DNA from: Paracoccus binzhouensis
GTDB lineage: Bacteria > Pseudomonadota > Alphaproteobacteria > Rhodobacterales > Rhodobacteraceae
NCBI RefSeq assembly: GCF_016446475.1
Contig: NZ_JAEHFP010000002.1
Coordinates: forward strand, 98,856 to 162,855
DNA: 64,000 nt
Direction: 5' to 3'
The position numbers and the translations under genes were made by a program. The notes under the pieces are model-generated. The model saw only the letters and a program-made list of their open reading frames with translations. It did not search any database and was not told the origin of the DNA. Below, in pieces: positions 17,186 through 24,763 of the stretch (positions within the stretch are counted from its first letter, which is position 1; the number at the start of each line of letters is the position of its first letter).

Positions 17186-19603
17186 TCAAAGCCCCCTGCG
17201 CCCGAGCGAAACGGCGCGAGCGATGTCGGCGGCAACCTGCGTGCGGGATTGCCGGAAGCTCTCGGCGTCGCGCGCCATGATGGTGACGTTGACGCCGCCG
17301 CCGGCGCCGTAGGCCTGCGCCTCGCGCCGCGACAGCACCCGTTCGCCGCGTTGCAGGATCGCGGGCACCTCGTCATGGCGAAGTCCGGCCATCCCGCCAG
17401 AATGCATCCGGGGCGCGGCGGCGAAGGCCATGGCCGGGACCATGCGGGACGGCCCGGCCGATCCGACCATCCCGCCCGCATGCAGGACGTTGGCGAAGAT
17501 GCCGCCCGCACCGGAGAACACGCCGGAGAGTGCATTGGCGATCGGCCCGAGGATGAACCGCCGCGCCGCGAGCTGGGCGAGATCGGCCAGCAGCGAGGTG
17601 ACCAGATCGCGGAAGTTCAGCTTGCCGGTCTTCACGAACTCCCCGACCGCGTTCTCGGCCGACTGGAAAGCGCCGACGAGGCTCTGGCCAATGTCGCCAC
17701 CGATGTCGCGGGCCTTGCTGGCGTAATCCGACAGCGCGGCGGTGACGGCCTGCCAGCCGGTGACGGCAGCCTCTGTCGCGGGCTCCGCCGCAGCGGCGGC
17801 AGCCCCGGCCGCCGCACCGGCACCCGTCGCGGCGCGCCCGGCTTCACCAAGCGCCGTCTCCAGCCGTTCGGCCGCGCCGGTGGCCTCGGTCAGCGCATCG
17901 GCACTGGCCTCGTCGGTGCCGCGCACCGCATCGCGCAGGGCCTGCCAGCTTTCCAGTGGCGCGCGGGCTCCTTCGGCGAGATCGCGCGCCGCGCCAATGT
18001 AGAGGTTCGCAGACTCGAGCGCCCTGTTCGCCGCATCGGTCAGACCGAGATCGGGCGCGGTCAGCGGGTTGTCCTCGAAGGCCCTGTCGAACGCCGCCTG
18101 CGCCGCCGTCGTGGCAGCACTGGCCGCCCCTTCGAAGCGGTTCTCGATCTCGCCGAGATCGAGGTCGGGCACCAGCGTGATGCGGCGCTCCGACCCCAGC
18201 GCTTCCAGCCCCTGGTTGATGCCGCCAATGAAGCCGTTGATGCGCGAGACCACGCCGTTCAGCATCGCCTCGACGCCGTCGACCAGGCTGTTGGCCGCCT
18301 GGAACGCCAGATCGCCGATGGCAGCAGGCAGCAGGCCCCAGATCGCCTTGATCGCCTCGTAGGCGCCCTCGAACGTGTTCGCGGCGGTGTTGCCGAAGCC
18401 CACGACGCTTTCGATGGCGCTCTGCATGCCGGAGGCGGCGTCCGCCTTCAGGTCGAAGAACATCGCCGTGGCGGCTGCACCCGCCGCAGCGGCGCCCATG
18501 CGGATCCGCCCCCAGACCTCGACCGCGAGGTCCTTCAGTAGCGACATCGCCTCGCCAAAGCCGCCCGCGCCGGACACGAGGCGGGTGAACTGATAGACGA
18601 GCTCGCCCGCGCCGACGATCAGCGCGCCTATGCCGGTGCGGATCAGCGCCCCGCGCAGGACGACCAACGCCGTGGCGAGGCCCCGCACGGAGAGCGCCGC
18701 CGCAGCCATGCCGGCGACCCAGCGACCGGCGAGGAAAGCTGCGAAGGTGGCGGCATAGGTGGTCAGGCGGCCGATGTTGTCGAAGAGCCCGCGGATCGCG
18801 ATGCCCAGCGGCCCGGTGCGGCTGGCGACCGCCGCCATCGCGTTGGCGACGGCTTCCAACGCCGGAGCCGCGGCAACGGCCAGCTGGTTCGACAGCCCGC
18901 GCCAGATCAGCCCGAGCCGGGAGATGGCATCGTTCGTCCGCTCGATCTGGTCGGCGTCCTGTTCGGAGACGACCACTCCGAACGCGAGGACGTCCTCGGT
19001 CGCCTGGCGCAGCGTCGCGGTGTCGATCCGCGACATGGCGATTGAGCCTTCTTCGCCGAAAAGCTGGCCCGCGACAGCCGCGCGTTCGGCGGCGGGCACG
19101 AAGCTCTCGATGGCGGCGTTGATCGCACCCACGCGCTGGTCCAGCGGCAGGGCGATCAGCTCGTTGGCGGAAAGGCCCAGCCGGTCGAGCGCGTCGGCGG
19201 CTGGACCGGTCCCGGCGGCCGCCTGGCTGAGACGGCGCGTCAGATCCTTGGTGGCCTGCTCGATGCCGGACATCGACACACCGGCCAGCTCGCCCGCGCG
19301 CTCCAGCGTCTGGATCGAGGCGACGGTGGTGCCGAGCGACTGGGCGAGCTTGGCCTGTGCATCGACCGTCTGCAGGCCGGACCGGATCATCGCCACGCCC
19401 GCGGCTGCAGCGGCTGCCACGGCGGCAGCGGCCGCGACCCGCACCCGCCGCGAGAAGGCCGCGAGCCGGGCGTTGGCCGCCTCCATCTCCCGGCTCAGCC
19501 GTCCGAAGCCGCGCGACCCGGCTTCGCCGACACCTTCCAGCTCGGCGCGCACCTGCCGTCCACCCACGGCCGCGAGGCGGACGCTGACTCTCTTCTCAGC
19601 CAT
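17186..19603 (-). CDS. Phage tail tape measure protein
   Basis: An 805-residue, alanine-rich, mostly helical protein. The N-terminus has VSVRLAAVGGRQVRAELEGV followed by a hydrophobic alanine run (~55-75). The body contains QTVDAQAKLAQSLGTTVASI, typical of tape measure proteins, and several amphipathic membrane-like segments. The C-terminus (~660-750) has the lambda-type LNFRDLVTSLLADLAQLA. It sets tail length and helps DNA passage. It follows the tail chaperone genes, and its ATG overlaps the end of the frameshift product. Confidence 0.88.
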   Translation of the reverse strand: MAEKRVSVRLAAVGGRQVRAELEGVGEAGSRGFGRLSREMEAANARLAAFSRRVRVAAAAAVAAAAAAGVAMIRSGLQTVDAQAKLAQSLGTTVASIQTLERAGELAGVSMSGIEQATKDLTRRLSQAAAGTGPAADALDRLGLSANELIALPLDQRVGAINAAIESFVPAAERAAVAGQLFGEEGSIAMSRIDTATLRQATEDVLAFGVVVSEQDADQIERTNDAISRLGLIWRGLSNQLAVAAAPALEAVANAMAAVASRTGPLGIAIRGLFDNIGRLTTYAATFAAFLAGRWVAGMAAAALSVRGLATALVVLRGALIRTGIGALIVGAGELVYQFTRLVSGAGGFGEAMSLLKDLAVEVWGRIRMGAAAAGAAATAMFFDLKADAASGMQSAIESVVGFGNTAANTFEGAYEAIKAIWGLLPAAIGDLAFQAANSLVDGVEAMLNGVVSRINGFIGGINQGLEALGSERRITLVPDLDLGEIENRFEGAASAATTAAQAAFDRAFEDNPLTAPDLGLTDAANRALESANLYIGAARDLAEGARAPLESWQALRDAVRGTDEASADALTEATGAAERLETALGEAGRAATGAGAAAGAAAAAAEPATEAAVTGWQAVTAALSDYASKARDIGGDIGQSLVGAFQSAENAVGEFVKTGKLNFRDLVTSLLADLAQLAARRFILGPIANALSGVFSGAGGIFANVLHAGGMVGSAGPSRMVPAMAFAAAPRMHSGGMAGLRHDEVPAILQRGERVLSRREAQAYGAGGGVNVTIMARDAESFRQSRTQVAADIARAVSLGRRGL

Positions 19604-20278
19604 GGGACTGTTCCATCTGTTCGTTGAGTTTGGCGACCATCACCGCCTCGATGACGGGCAGCAGTTCGGCCATGGCGAGCGGCGGCACGCCGAGCGCGTC
19701 ACCGAGCGCCAGCGCGGCCGACATGTCCCAGCCGATCACCGCGCCCGGCAGCACGCGCAGCTGGCCACCGAGACGGCCGACCAGGTCCCAGACCTGCCAA
19801 CCCTCCGGCGTTTCCGGACGGTTCAGCCGCGCCGGGCAGTCCGGGCAGGCTTGCGCGCTGGCTCCGCAGGGTTCGCAACCCTCGCAGTATCGCTCGCCCC
19901 CGCCGAAGGACCATTTGGCGAGAGCGCGGAGGCGTTTTTTTCCTGCTCCAGCAGCAGGCCCTTCGAGACGTAGGTCAACTGGAAGGCCTCGAAGATCGGC
20001 CAGACATCGAGAGCCGCGTCTATGGCCTCGGGACTGGGATCGATCGGCTTGCCGTCAGCATCGCCCACGCCCTCCCAGGCAATCACCGCGCGCCGCGCCA
20101 GCGCTTTGGCGAAGGCGACGGCGCGCTCCTCGTCGGAAGCCTCCTCGGGCACCGCCTCGACGGCGGGGTCGCTGCGCGTCGCGACCATCAGGGCGGTCGT
20201 CAGCGGGCGCAGTTGCACCCGGACGCCGGGGGCGAGGTCATGCCAGCGCGGCGCGTTGGTCAGGTCGAGCGTCAGCAT
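19596..20278 (-). CDS. Tail assembly chaperone GT fusion made by -1 frameshifting
   Basis: The reading frame of the G-like chaperone is followed, after a -1 shift at 19934-19940, by an open frame of about 112 residues ending at 19596. The second part reads KWSFGGGERYCEGCEPCG, then CPDCPARLNRPETPEGW and LGGQLRVLPGAVIGWD, which looks like real protein and resembles tail proteins of related phages. The combined product is about 228 residues. In lambda and most siphoviruses such a gpG/gpGT pair chaperones the tape measure. The fusion overlaps the tape measure start by a few bases. The shift is inferred from the sequence, not shown. Confidence 0.72.
19823..20278 (-). CDS. Tail assembly chaperone, G-like
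   Basis: A 151-residue product of the unshifted frame. Its N-terminal part (LTLDLTNAPRWHDLAPGVRV, LRPLTTALMVATRSDP) and position between tail tube and tape measure identify it as the tail assembly chaperone of lambda gpG type. The last ~38 residues (after LLLEQEKN) are low-complexity and basic, as expected for a tail read only when frameshifting fails. The start is the ATG at 20278, which shares a base with the preceding stop (TGATG). Confidence 0.75.
   Translation of the reverse strand: MLTLDLTNAPRWHDLAPGVRVQLRPLTTALMVATRSDPAVEAVPEEASDEERAVAFAKALARRAVIAWEGVGDADGKPIDPSPEAIDAALDVWPIFEAFQLTYVSKGLLLEQEKNASALSPNGPSAGASDTARVANPAEPARKPARTARRG
19934..19940 (-). promoter_or_regulatory. Slippery heptamer for programmed -1 frameshift
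   Basis: On the minus strand the heptamer A AAA AAC lies in frame: codons AAA (19939-19937) and AAC (19936-19934) of the G frame, with A at 19940. This is a classic X XXY YYZ slip site. It sits between the conserved chaperone domain and a downstream open frame in -1, as in the tail chaperone genes of many long-tailed phages. Confidence 0.75.
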
Positions 20279-21219
20279 CAATACGTCTCCACGTCATTCA
20301 CGAGGGTGGCGGTGCACATCCGGCCGACCACGCTGTCGCGGGCGGCCTGCCAGTCGAAGGTCGCCTGCACGCCCTGCGGCCCGGAAATCTCGATCCGAGG
20401 GCGCGGCAGGTAGACGGCGTGCACGGTGAAGGTGAAGCTCTCGCCCGAGGGCAGGACGTAGGCGAATTCCATCTCGCAGGCCTCGCCGTTGATGGCCTGC
20501 GTCACCAGCGTCTGGTCGGCGAAGCGGACCTCGATCCGTCCGGTGAGCGCCGCGATGGACGGGTCGGCACCGTCGATGCGGCCGTCCGAGCGGATCGTCT
20601 CGATCCGGTCGAGGTTGTTGGCATAGGTGATCTCGGCCGAGACCACGTTGCCGAGGGCGGTGCCGTTCCGAGTGATCGCCCCGTTGAAATGGCCGAAACG
20701 CTTCAACTCCAGCGCGGCTGGCGTTCCGGCGCTAGTGGTCGTGCCAATCGTCTCGCCCTGCGCCACCAGCCGAGCCGTCGCCGTCAGCAGACCCGAGCGC
20801 TGCATCTGCCAGGTGATCTGGTCGAGCACGCAGCCCGAGTACATGGCATAGCGCGGCACCTCGGGCATGCCGGTCTCGATCGACATGCTGGGCAGCGTCC
20901 ACGACCCCGACTGGAACTCGTGGCTGTACGGGGCCTCGACGCCCGTGGTCGTCGGCGCGCCGAACGCCGCCTTCAGCCAGAAGCCGAAGGCCTCCGCGTC
21001 GAGCGGCACCACGACGTCGCCGTCAGCCGTCACCGCGTCCTTGATCGGCGCCAGCGGATCGCGGCCGTACCCCAGCAGCTCCGAGTTCAGCAGCGGCTGC
21101 TCGGCGCCGAGCGAGGTGCTGGCGAAAGGCATGCGGGTGAAGCCGCTGGCAGGCGGCGTTCCATAGGTCGTCTCGAACGCAAGCGCCATCAGCGCCCGCG
21201 CCCCCTGGGCTCGTGCCAT
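20278..21219 (-). CDS. Phage major tail (tube) protein
   Basis: A 313-residue protein upstream of the chaperone, in the place of the tail tube gene. The sequence has GARALMALAFETTYGTPPAS, YSGCVLDQITWQMQRSG, VVSAEITYANNLDRIETIRS and EMEFAYVLPSGESFTFTVHA, typical of Rhodobacteraceae phage tail tube proteins. It would polymerise into the tube around the tape measure. Its stop shares a base with the chaperone ATG. Confidence 0.82.
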   Translation of the reverse strand: MARAQGARALMALAFETTYGTPPASGFTRMPFASTSLGAEQPLLNSELLGYGRDPLAPIKDAVTADGDVVVPLDAEAFGFWLKAAFGAPTTTGVEAPYSHEFQSGSWTLPSMSIETGMPEVPRYAMYSGCVLDQITWQMQRSGLLTATARLVAQGETIGTTTSAGTPAALELKRFGHFNGAITRNGTALGNVVSAEITYANNLDRIETIRSDGRIDGADPSIAALTGRIEVRFADQTLVTQAINGEACEMEFAYVLPSGESFTFTVHAVYLPRPRIEISGPQGVQATFDWQAARDSVVGRMCTATLVNDVETY

Positions 21220-21243
21220 GGTGTTCTCCTCGGGTTGTCGGGG

Positions 21244-21660
21244 TCAGGCCAGCTGGTCGGCCGTGGAATAGTGCAGCACCACCGGGATCACGGCGGCCTT
21301 CAGGCTGGCCGCGCCCTCGACCGGCAGATCGACCGGGCGCGGGGCTTCGGCCTCGACCCAGTCGCAGAGGCCGCCCAGAGTGCGGTCGGCGGCGAGCGCA
21401 GCCCCGATACTGGCGCAGAGGGTGTCGAACGCAGCGTCACGGGTGGCGCCCTGCACAACCGCCTCGATCTCGGCCCGGTGCTGGTAGTGATAACGCAGCG
21501 GCGAGAGCGTCACCTCGGGCTCTCCCGGCTCGCCATCCCGCAGGATCAGCAGGCCATCGGCCGGCACGCGCTCGGGCAGCACCTCGCCGCGCAGGGCGGT
21601 CGCGGGCAGCGCCGAGAGCCGCGCGTGCAGCGCGGCGAGGATGGTTTCGCGGGGGGTCAC
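21244..21660 (-). CDS. Tail terminator-like protein
   Basis: A 138-residue protein (ETILAALHARLSALPATALR, LSPLRYHYQHRAEIEAVV, LCASIGAALAADRTLGG) that resembles minor tail proteins located just before the tail tube gene in related prophages, sometimes mislabelled acyl-CoA transferase. A tail terminator role is inferred from position. It begins with a GTG at 21660. Upstream of it the conserved minus-strand neighbour is displaced by the plus-strand cargo cassette. Confidence 0.65.
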   Translation of the reverse strand: MTPRETILAALHARLSALPATALRGEVLPERVPADGLLILRDGEPGEPEVTLSPLRYHYQHRAEIEAVVQGATRDAAFDTLCASIGAALAADRTLGGLCDWVEAEAPRPVDLPVEGAASLKAAVIPVVLHYSTADQLA

Positions 21661-21969
21661 GTGACAACTCGCGTCGTAGATCGAATTGACTGGGTCTTGT
21701 TCATTGCCAACCTCCAGAGACTGGGCACAGCTCTCTGAACGCCGGAGTCGTCAAAGCTTGCCGGGCTCTGTCGTCCGGTGTCTGATTGCACTGCGCCGGG
21801 AAGGCCCAAGGGGCCGTCGGGATACAGGAGAAGCTGAAAACCAGGATTCAAACGCCGCGGTTGCGTTGCGTTAGATTAGAAAAAATGTTCTTTTCCTCTG
21901 CAACCACGCTTCAGCAACATGCAGAAGTTTTATCCCGCCCCGGCGCCGCAACAGAAAGGACAGTATTGG
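21661..21969. other. Leader region of the cargo cassette
   Basis: About 310 bases between the tail terminator gene start and the exchanger gene. A short minus-strand frame (21657-21851) ends exactly at the terminator gene start but has no recognisable content. The last 60 bases are A/T-richer (around 21870-21900) and could hold the promoter of the exchanger gene, although I cannot define -35 and -10 boxes with confidence. I see no known riboswitch. Confidence 0.3.
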
Positions 21970-22953
21970 ATGATCGAGATTGCGTTACCCCTGATCGGAG
22001 GCCTTGTTCTCCTCGTTCTCGGTGGCGAGCTTCTCGTGCGCGGCGCCGTGCAGGTCGCGACCCGGTGCGGTGTCTCGCCGCTGGTCATAGGTCTGACTCT
22101 GGTTGGCTTCGGAACCTCCACCCCGGAGCTCGTGACGTCGGTGCAGGCCGCGTTGAGCGGGTCACCCGGCATTGCCTACGGCAACATTGTCGGGTCGAAT
22201 ATCGCCAACATTCTGCTCATCCTTGGCGCATCGGCCGTGCTGGCCCCCATCATTGTCTCGTCCGTCGCGCTGAAGCGCGACAGCGCCGTCATGGTCGCCG
22301 TTGCCGTCGTTTTCGCGGCGACGGCCGCTCTCATGCCTTTGGGTGTCCTCATCGGTGCAATTTTCGTCGCGGCGCTCGCAGTCTACGTGTTCATGGCCTT
22401 TCGGCAGGAGCGGCAATCTGCGTCTGGTGACCACGGAGCCGTCTACGACAAGACGATCGCTGCCCAGGAAGTGGACGCCGCCCTCGTTCCCGTGGAGAAG
22501 CCGGAGCGATCGGTCATTGTCTCGTTGCTTGTCGCGCTCGGTGGATTGGGCCTCGTGGTGCTCGGGGGCTATTTTCTGGTCGACGGCGCAGTCACGCTTG
22601 CGAGGTCTCTAGGCATCTCCGAAACAGTGATCGGCCTGACGATCGTGGCGGTCGGTACGTCCATGCCGGAATTGGTCACGTCGATCATGGCATCGATCCG
22701 CAAACAGGCCGATGTCGCTTTCGGCAATATCGTCGGCTCGAACATCTATAACATCCTTGGGATCGGCGGCATTACGGCCATGATCGCACCGACCGAGGTT
22801 CCCTTCCAGATTGTCCGCTTCGACAATCTGGTGATGATCGCGGCTTCCATACTGCTTGTCGTCTTTGCCTATACCGGCAGGCGTATCAGCCGAATGGAAG
22901 GTGGACTGATGATGCTGCTCTATGTCGGCTACGTCGCGTGGCTTTGGCCGTAG
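21970..22953 (+). CDS. Calcium/sodium antiporter (YrbG/CaCA family)
   Basis: A 327-residue inner-membrane protein with the internal duplication of the CaCA family: alpha-1 repeat GFGTSTPELVTS (~47-58) with GNIVGSNIAN (~71-80), and alpha-2 repeat AVGTSMPELVTS (~227-238) with GNIVGSNIYN. A hydrophilic loop of about 35 residues lies between the halves. It would exchange Na+ (or H+) for Ca2+. I chose the ATG at 21970 because the helices begin there and GAAAGGA lies upstream; an in-frame start at 21919 would add a non-conserved tail. It is an unusual gene to find inside a tail/head module. Confidence 0.85.
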   Translation: MIEIALPLIGGLVLLVLGGELLVRGAVQVATRCGVSPLVIGLTLVGFGTSTPELVTSVQAALSGSPGIAYGNIVGSNIANILLILGASAVLAPIIVSSVALKRDSAVMVAVAVVFAATAALMPLGVLIGAIFVAALAVYVFMAFRQERQSASGDHGAVYDKTIAAQEVDAALVPVEKPERSVIVSLLVALGGLGLVVLGGYFLVDGAVTLARSLGISETVIGLTIVAVGTSMPELVTSIMASIRKQADVAFGNIVGSNIYNILGIGGITAMIAPTEVPFQIVRFDNLVMIAASILLVVFAYTGRRISRMEGGLMMLLYVGYVAWLWP

Positions 22954-23053
22954 GCCACGGAACGGGGAGCGCGGTTTGACCATCGCATTCGCCAACCTTG
23001 GTTGTCCAACACGATCCGGAAACCTATCTCGATTGCAACAAACCTGAGGAGAT

Positions 23054-23338
23054 ATGCCCATGCAATGCCCAATCGATGGCTCTGAACTGGTGATGACGGA
23101 TCGGCAGGGCGTCGAGATCGATTATTGCCCGAAATGCCGCGGCGTCTGGCTGGATCGCGGCGAGTTGGACAAGATCATTGAAAAGACAGCGCCGGCTGCA
23201 CCGCAGCGTCCTCCTCAATCGGATCGCGGTGGTGAGTCAAGTTCCCGGTACGAGCCACGGCGCGACGACCGGAGTGATCACTACGACGAGCGCCCGAGAA
23301 AGAAGAAATCGCTGCTCGGCGAACTGTTCGATTTCTGA
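23054..23338 (+). CDS. TFIIB-type zinc-ribbon protein
   Basis: A 94-residue protein. Residues ~4-45 form a zf-TFIIB-like ribbon, with CPIDGSELVM, then YCPKCRGVWLDRGELDKIIE: two CxxC-type pairs (C-P-I-D/G and C-P-K-C) and the conserved GVWLDRGEL. The rest is charged and disordered (RRDDRSDHYDERPRKKK), with a final LLGELFDF. The function is unknown; such proteins are widespread in proteobacteria. The ATG at 23054 has AGGAG just upstream. It is the second gene of the cargo cassette, about 100 bases after the exchanger. Confidence 0.75.
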   Translation: MPMQCPIDGSELVMTDRQGVEIDYCPKCRGVWLDRGELDKIIEKTAPAAPQRPPQSDRGGESSSRYEPRRDDRSDHYDERPRKKKSLLGELFDF

Positions 23339-23415
23339 TCAATCCAGCGGCGGCGTCGCTTTTTCCACTCACGGCGCTGGGTTTGCAGCATGGCGTCCGG
23401 GCTCGCCTCAACTTG

Positions 23416-24045
23416 TTATGTGCGCGCCTCCACCCAGTTCGCCACGATCAGCCCCGGCACGCCATCCAATACCCGGTCCGCGTCCCGCGCCAGATCCAGC
23501 CGCTTCGGCAGCTTCACCTGAGGCACCAGCAGGAAGATCGGCGCGGTGACCTTGCCGCGCCCGGTCTTGGAGCGCGACACAACGGCCTGGCCCTTCGTGT
23601 TCAGCCGTCCCTCCGCCACCAGCAGGCTCGGACCGGTGCGGCGATAGACGAAGCGCACGCGCAGGCCACGGCGGCGCTCCCATTCGCCGGGCGTGATCCT
23701 GCCGCCTCGGAGGGACTTGCCTGCGGCGGGCAGCGGGATGGCCAGCCAGAACCCGTTCTTCGAGCGGATCAACGGGCCGGTGTCGTGCGCGCCGACGATG
23801 ACCGGGGCTTGGGACCAGACGAGCGCGGCGGCGTCGAGGCTCTCGCCCGACCTCGGGAAGTTCTGGCTCCGGATCGAGTTGGCCAGCCGTGTGCCGAGCC
23901 CCGCGCCAGTGATCTGCAACCGCCATGCGCTCTTCAGCCCGGACCCGGCCTCGCGCATGGCGGCGGTGACGGCGCGCTCCCCGGCCGCCACCTCCGCCGC
24001 CATCATCGCGACGATGTCGGGATCGATGTCGAGCTTCAGTTTCAC
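23416..24045 (-). CDS. DUF6441 phage protein (probable tail completion)
   Basis: A 209-residue protein matching what I know of DUF6441: AGERAVTAAMREAGSGLKSA, TGAGLGTRLANSIRSQ, VIVGAHDTGPLIRSKNGFWL and AIPLPAAGK. Located between head-tail connector and tail terminator genes, it probably works in the neck or tail completion, similar in place to HK97 gp10. The start is GTG at 24045, overlapping the previous stop (GTGA). The cargo cassette begins directly after its stop. Confidence 0.72.
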   Translation of the reverse strand: MKLKLDIDPDIVAMMAAEVAAGERAVTAAMREAGSGLKSAWRLQITGAGLGTRLANSIRSQNFPRSGESLDAAALVWSQAPVIVGAHDTGPLIRSKNGFWLAIPLPAAGKSLRGGRITPGEWERRRGLRVRFVYRRTGPSLLVAEGRLNTKGQAVVSRSKTGRGKVTAPIFLLVPQVKLPKRLDLARDADRVLDGVPGLIVANWVEART

Positions 24046-24353
24046 GCGGGCCTCAGATCGACGGTCCAGACCAGCCGCTCGCGGTCGCGGGAGGGCTCGC
24101 CCTGGATGAGGAAGGCGTCCCCGTCGATCTCGATGCGGTCGCCGGGGCGCGGGGCTGGAACCTCGGTGACACGCAGGTCGATCCGCGTGGTCTCGGACCA
24201 GAGCCGCGCATCGCCGAAGTCCGATATGGCATCCGCGCGCCGGGCGACGACGCGCACCAGCACGGGCGCGCCGCCGTCGGCGATGTAGACCGCGTCCCGG
24301 CCGATGTTGGGATCGGCGAAGAGCGCGCCAACAGCGGCGGCGAAGGCGCTCAT
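24042..24353 (-). CDS. Head-tail joining protein (gpFII-like)
   Basis: A 103-residue protein beginning FAAAVGALFADPNIGRDAVY, with SETTRIDLRVTEVPAPRPGD and ERLVWTVDL. It sits between the DUF2190 gene and the DUF6441 gene, the place of the lambda FII-type head-tail attachment protein, and size and pattern fit. The frame is open further upstream, but the ATG at 24353 shares one base with the stop of the DUF2190 gene. Confidence 0.68.
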   Translation of the reverse strand: MSAFAAAVGALFADPNIGRDAVYIADGGAPVLVRVVARRADAISDFGDARLWSETTRIDLRVTEVPAPRPGDRIEIDGDAFLIQGEPSRDRERLVWTVDLRPA

Positions 24354-24688
24354 CAGAAGGCCGCGTTCAGGCGCACCCGGCCGATGGTGTCGCCCGCGCC
24401 GCTGGCCACCGCCTCGACGGCCACGCCGATGAGGGTGTTGTCGGTCGCGACCGTGGTGCAGCGCTTGTTGGTGTCGTCCCAATAGACCTTGGCGCCGACG
24501 GTCCAGGCCTGGGAGCCGACCTTGGTGATGTCGAAGATGCCGACGAGCGCGGTCTCGACGGGCTCGCCGAGGGCCGCCGCTCCGGAGGCGATGCCGAAGA
24601 TGGAGCCGACGAGCAGGCCATCGCCGGAGGCGACGGCATAGGGCGCGGTCAGGGTGATGGTGTTGCCGGGCTGGACGTAGGTTTTCAT
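24353..24688 (-). CDS. DUF2190 capsid decoration-type protein
   Basis: A 111-residue protein with the DUF2190 pattern YVQPGNTITLTAPYAVASGD, GAKVYWDDTNKRCT and IGVAVEAVASGAGDTIGRVRL. This family is found next to major capsid genes and is thought to act as a capsid cement or decoration protein. It follows the capsid fusion gene, separated by a hairpin. Confidence 0.82.
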   Translation of the reverse strand: MKTYVQPGNTITLTAPYAVASGDGLLVGSIFGIASGAAALGEPVETALVGIFDITKVGSQAWTVGAKVYWDDTNKRCTTVATDNTLIGVAVEAVASGAGDTIGRVRLNAAF

Positions 24689-24714
24689 GGGGGTGATCCT
24701 CGTGGAAAGACGAA

Positions 24715-24736
24715 GGGCGGCCCGTCAGGACCGCCC
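24715..24736 (-). terminator. Hairpin after the capsid gene, possible attenuator
   Basis: GGGCGG (24715-24720) pairs with CCGCCC (24731-24736) around a ten-base loop. On the minus strand a moderately T-rich stretch follows. It lies in the 75-base gap between the capsid fusion gene and the DUF2190 gene. Confidence 0.35.
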
Positions 24737-24763
24737 GCATGTCAGGGTTCGGGGATGGGTGCG

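Larger units (their letters stand above)
21661..23415. mobile_element. Cargo (moron) cassette inside the phage structural cluster
   Basis: Two plus-strand genes, a Na+/Ca2+ exchanger and a zinc-ribbon protein, interrupt the minus-strand late operon between the tail terminator and DUF6441 genes. In the rest of the cluster neighbouring genes abut or overlap, so the 1.75 kb is an insertion. Both phage genes at its edges keep full-length frames. I see no transposase or clear inverted repeats at the ends. Confidence 0.6.

Noticed and set aside
21657..21851. Minus-strand 64-codon frame ending at the tail terminator start
   Set aside because: No known content. It could be a remnant of the displaced phage gene end, but the evidence is too thin to call a gene.
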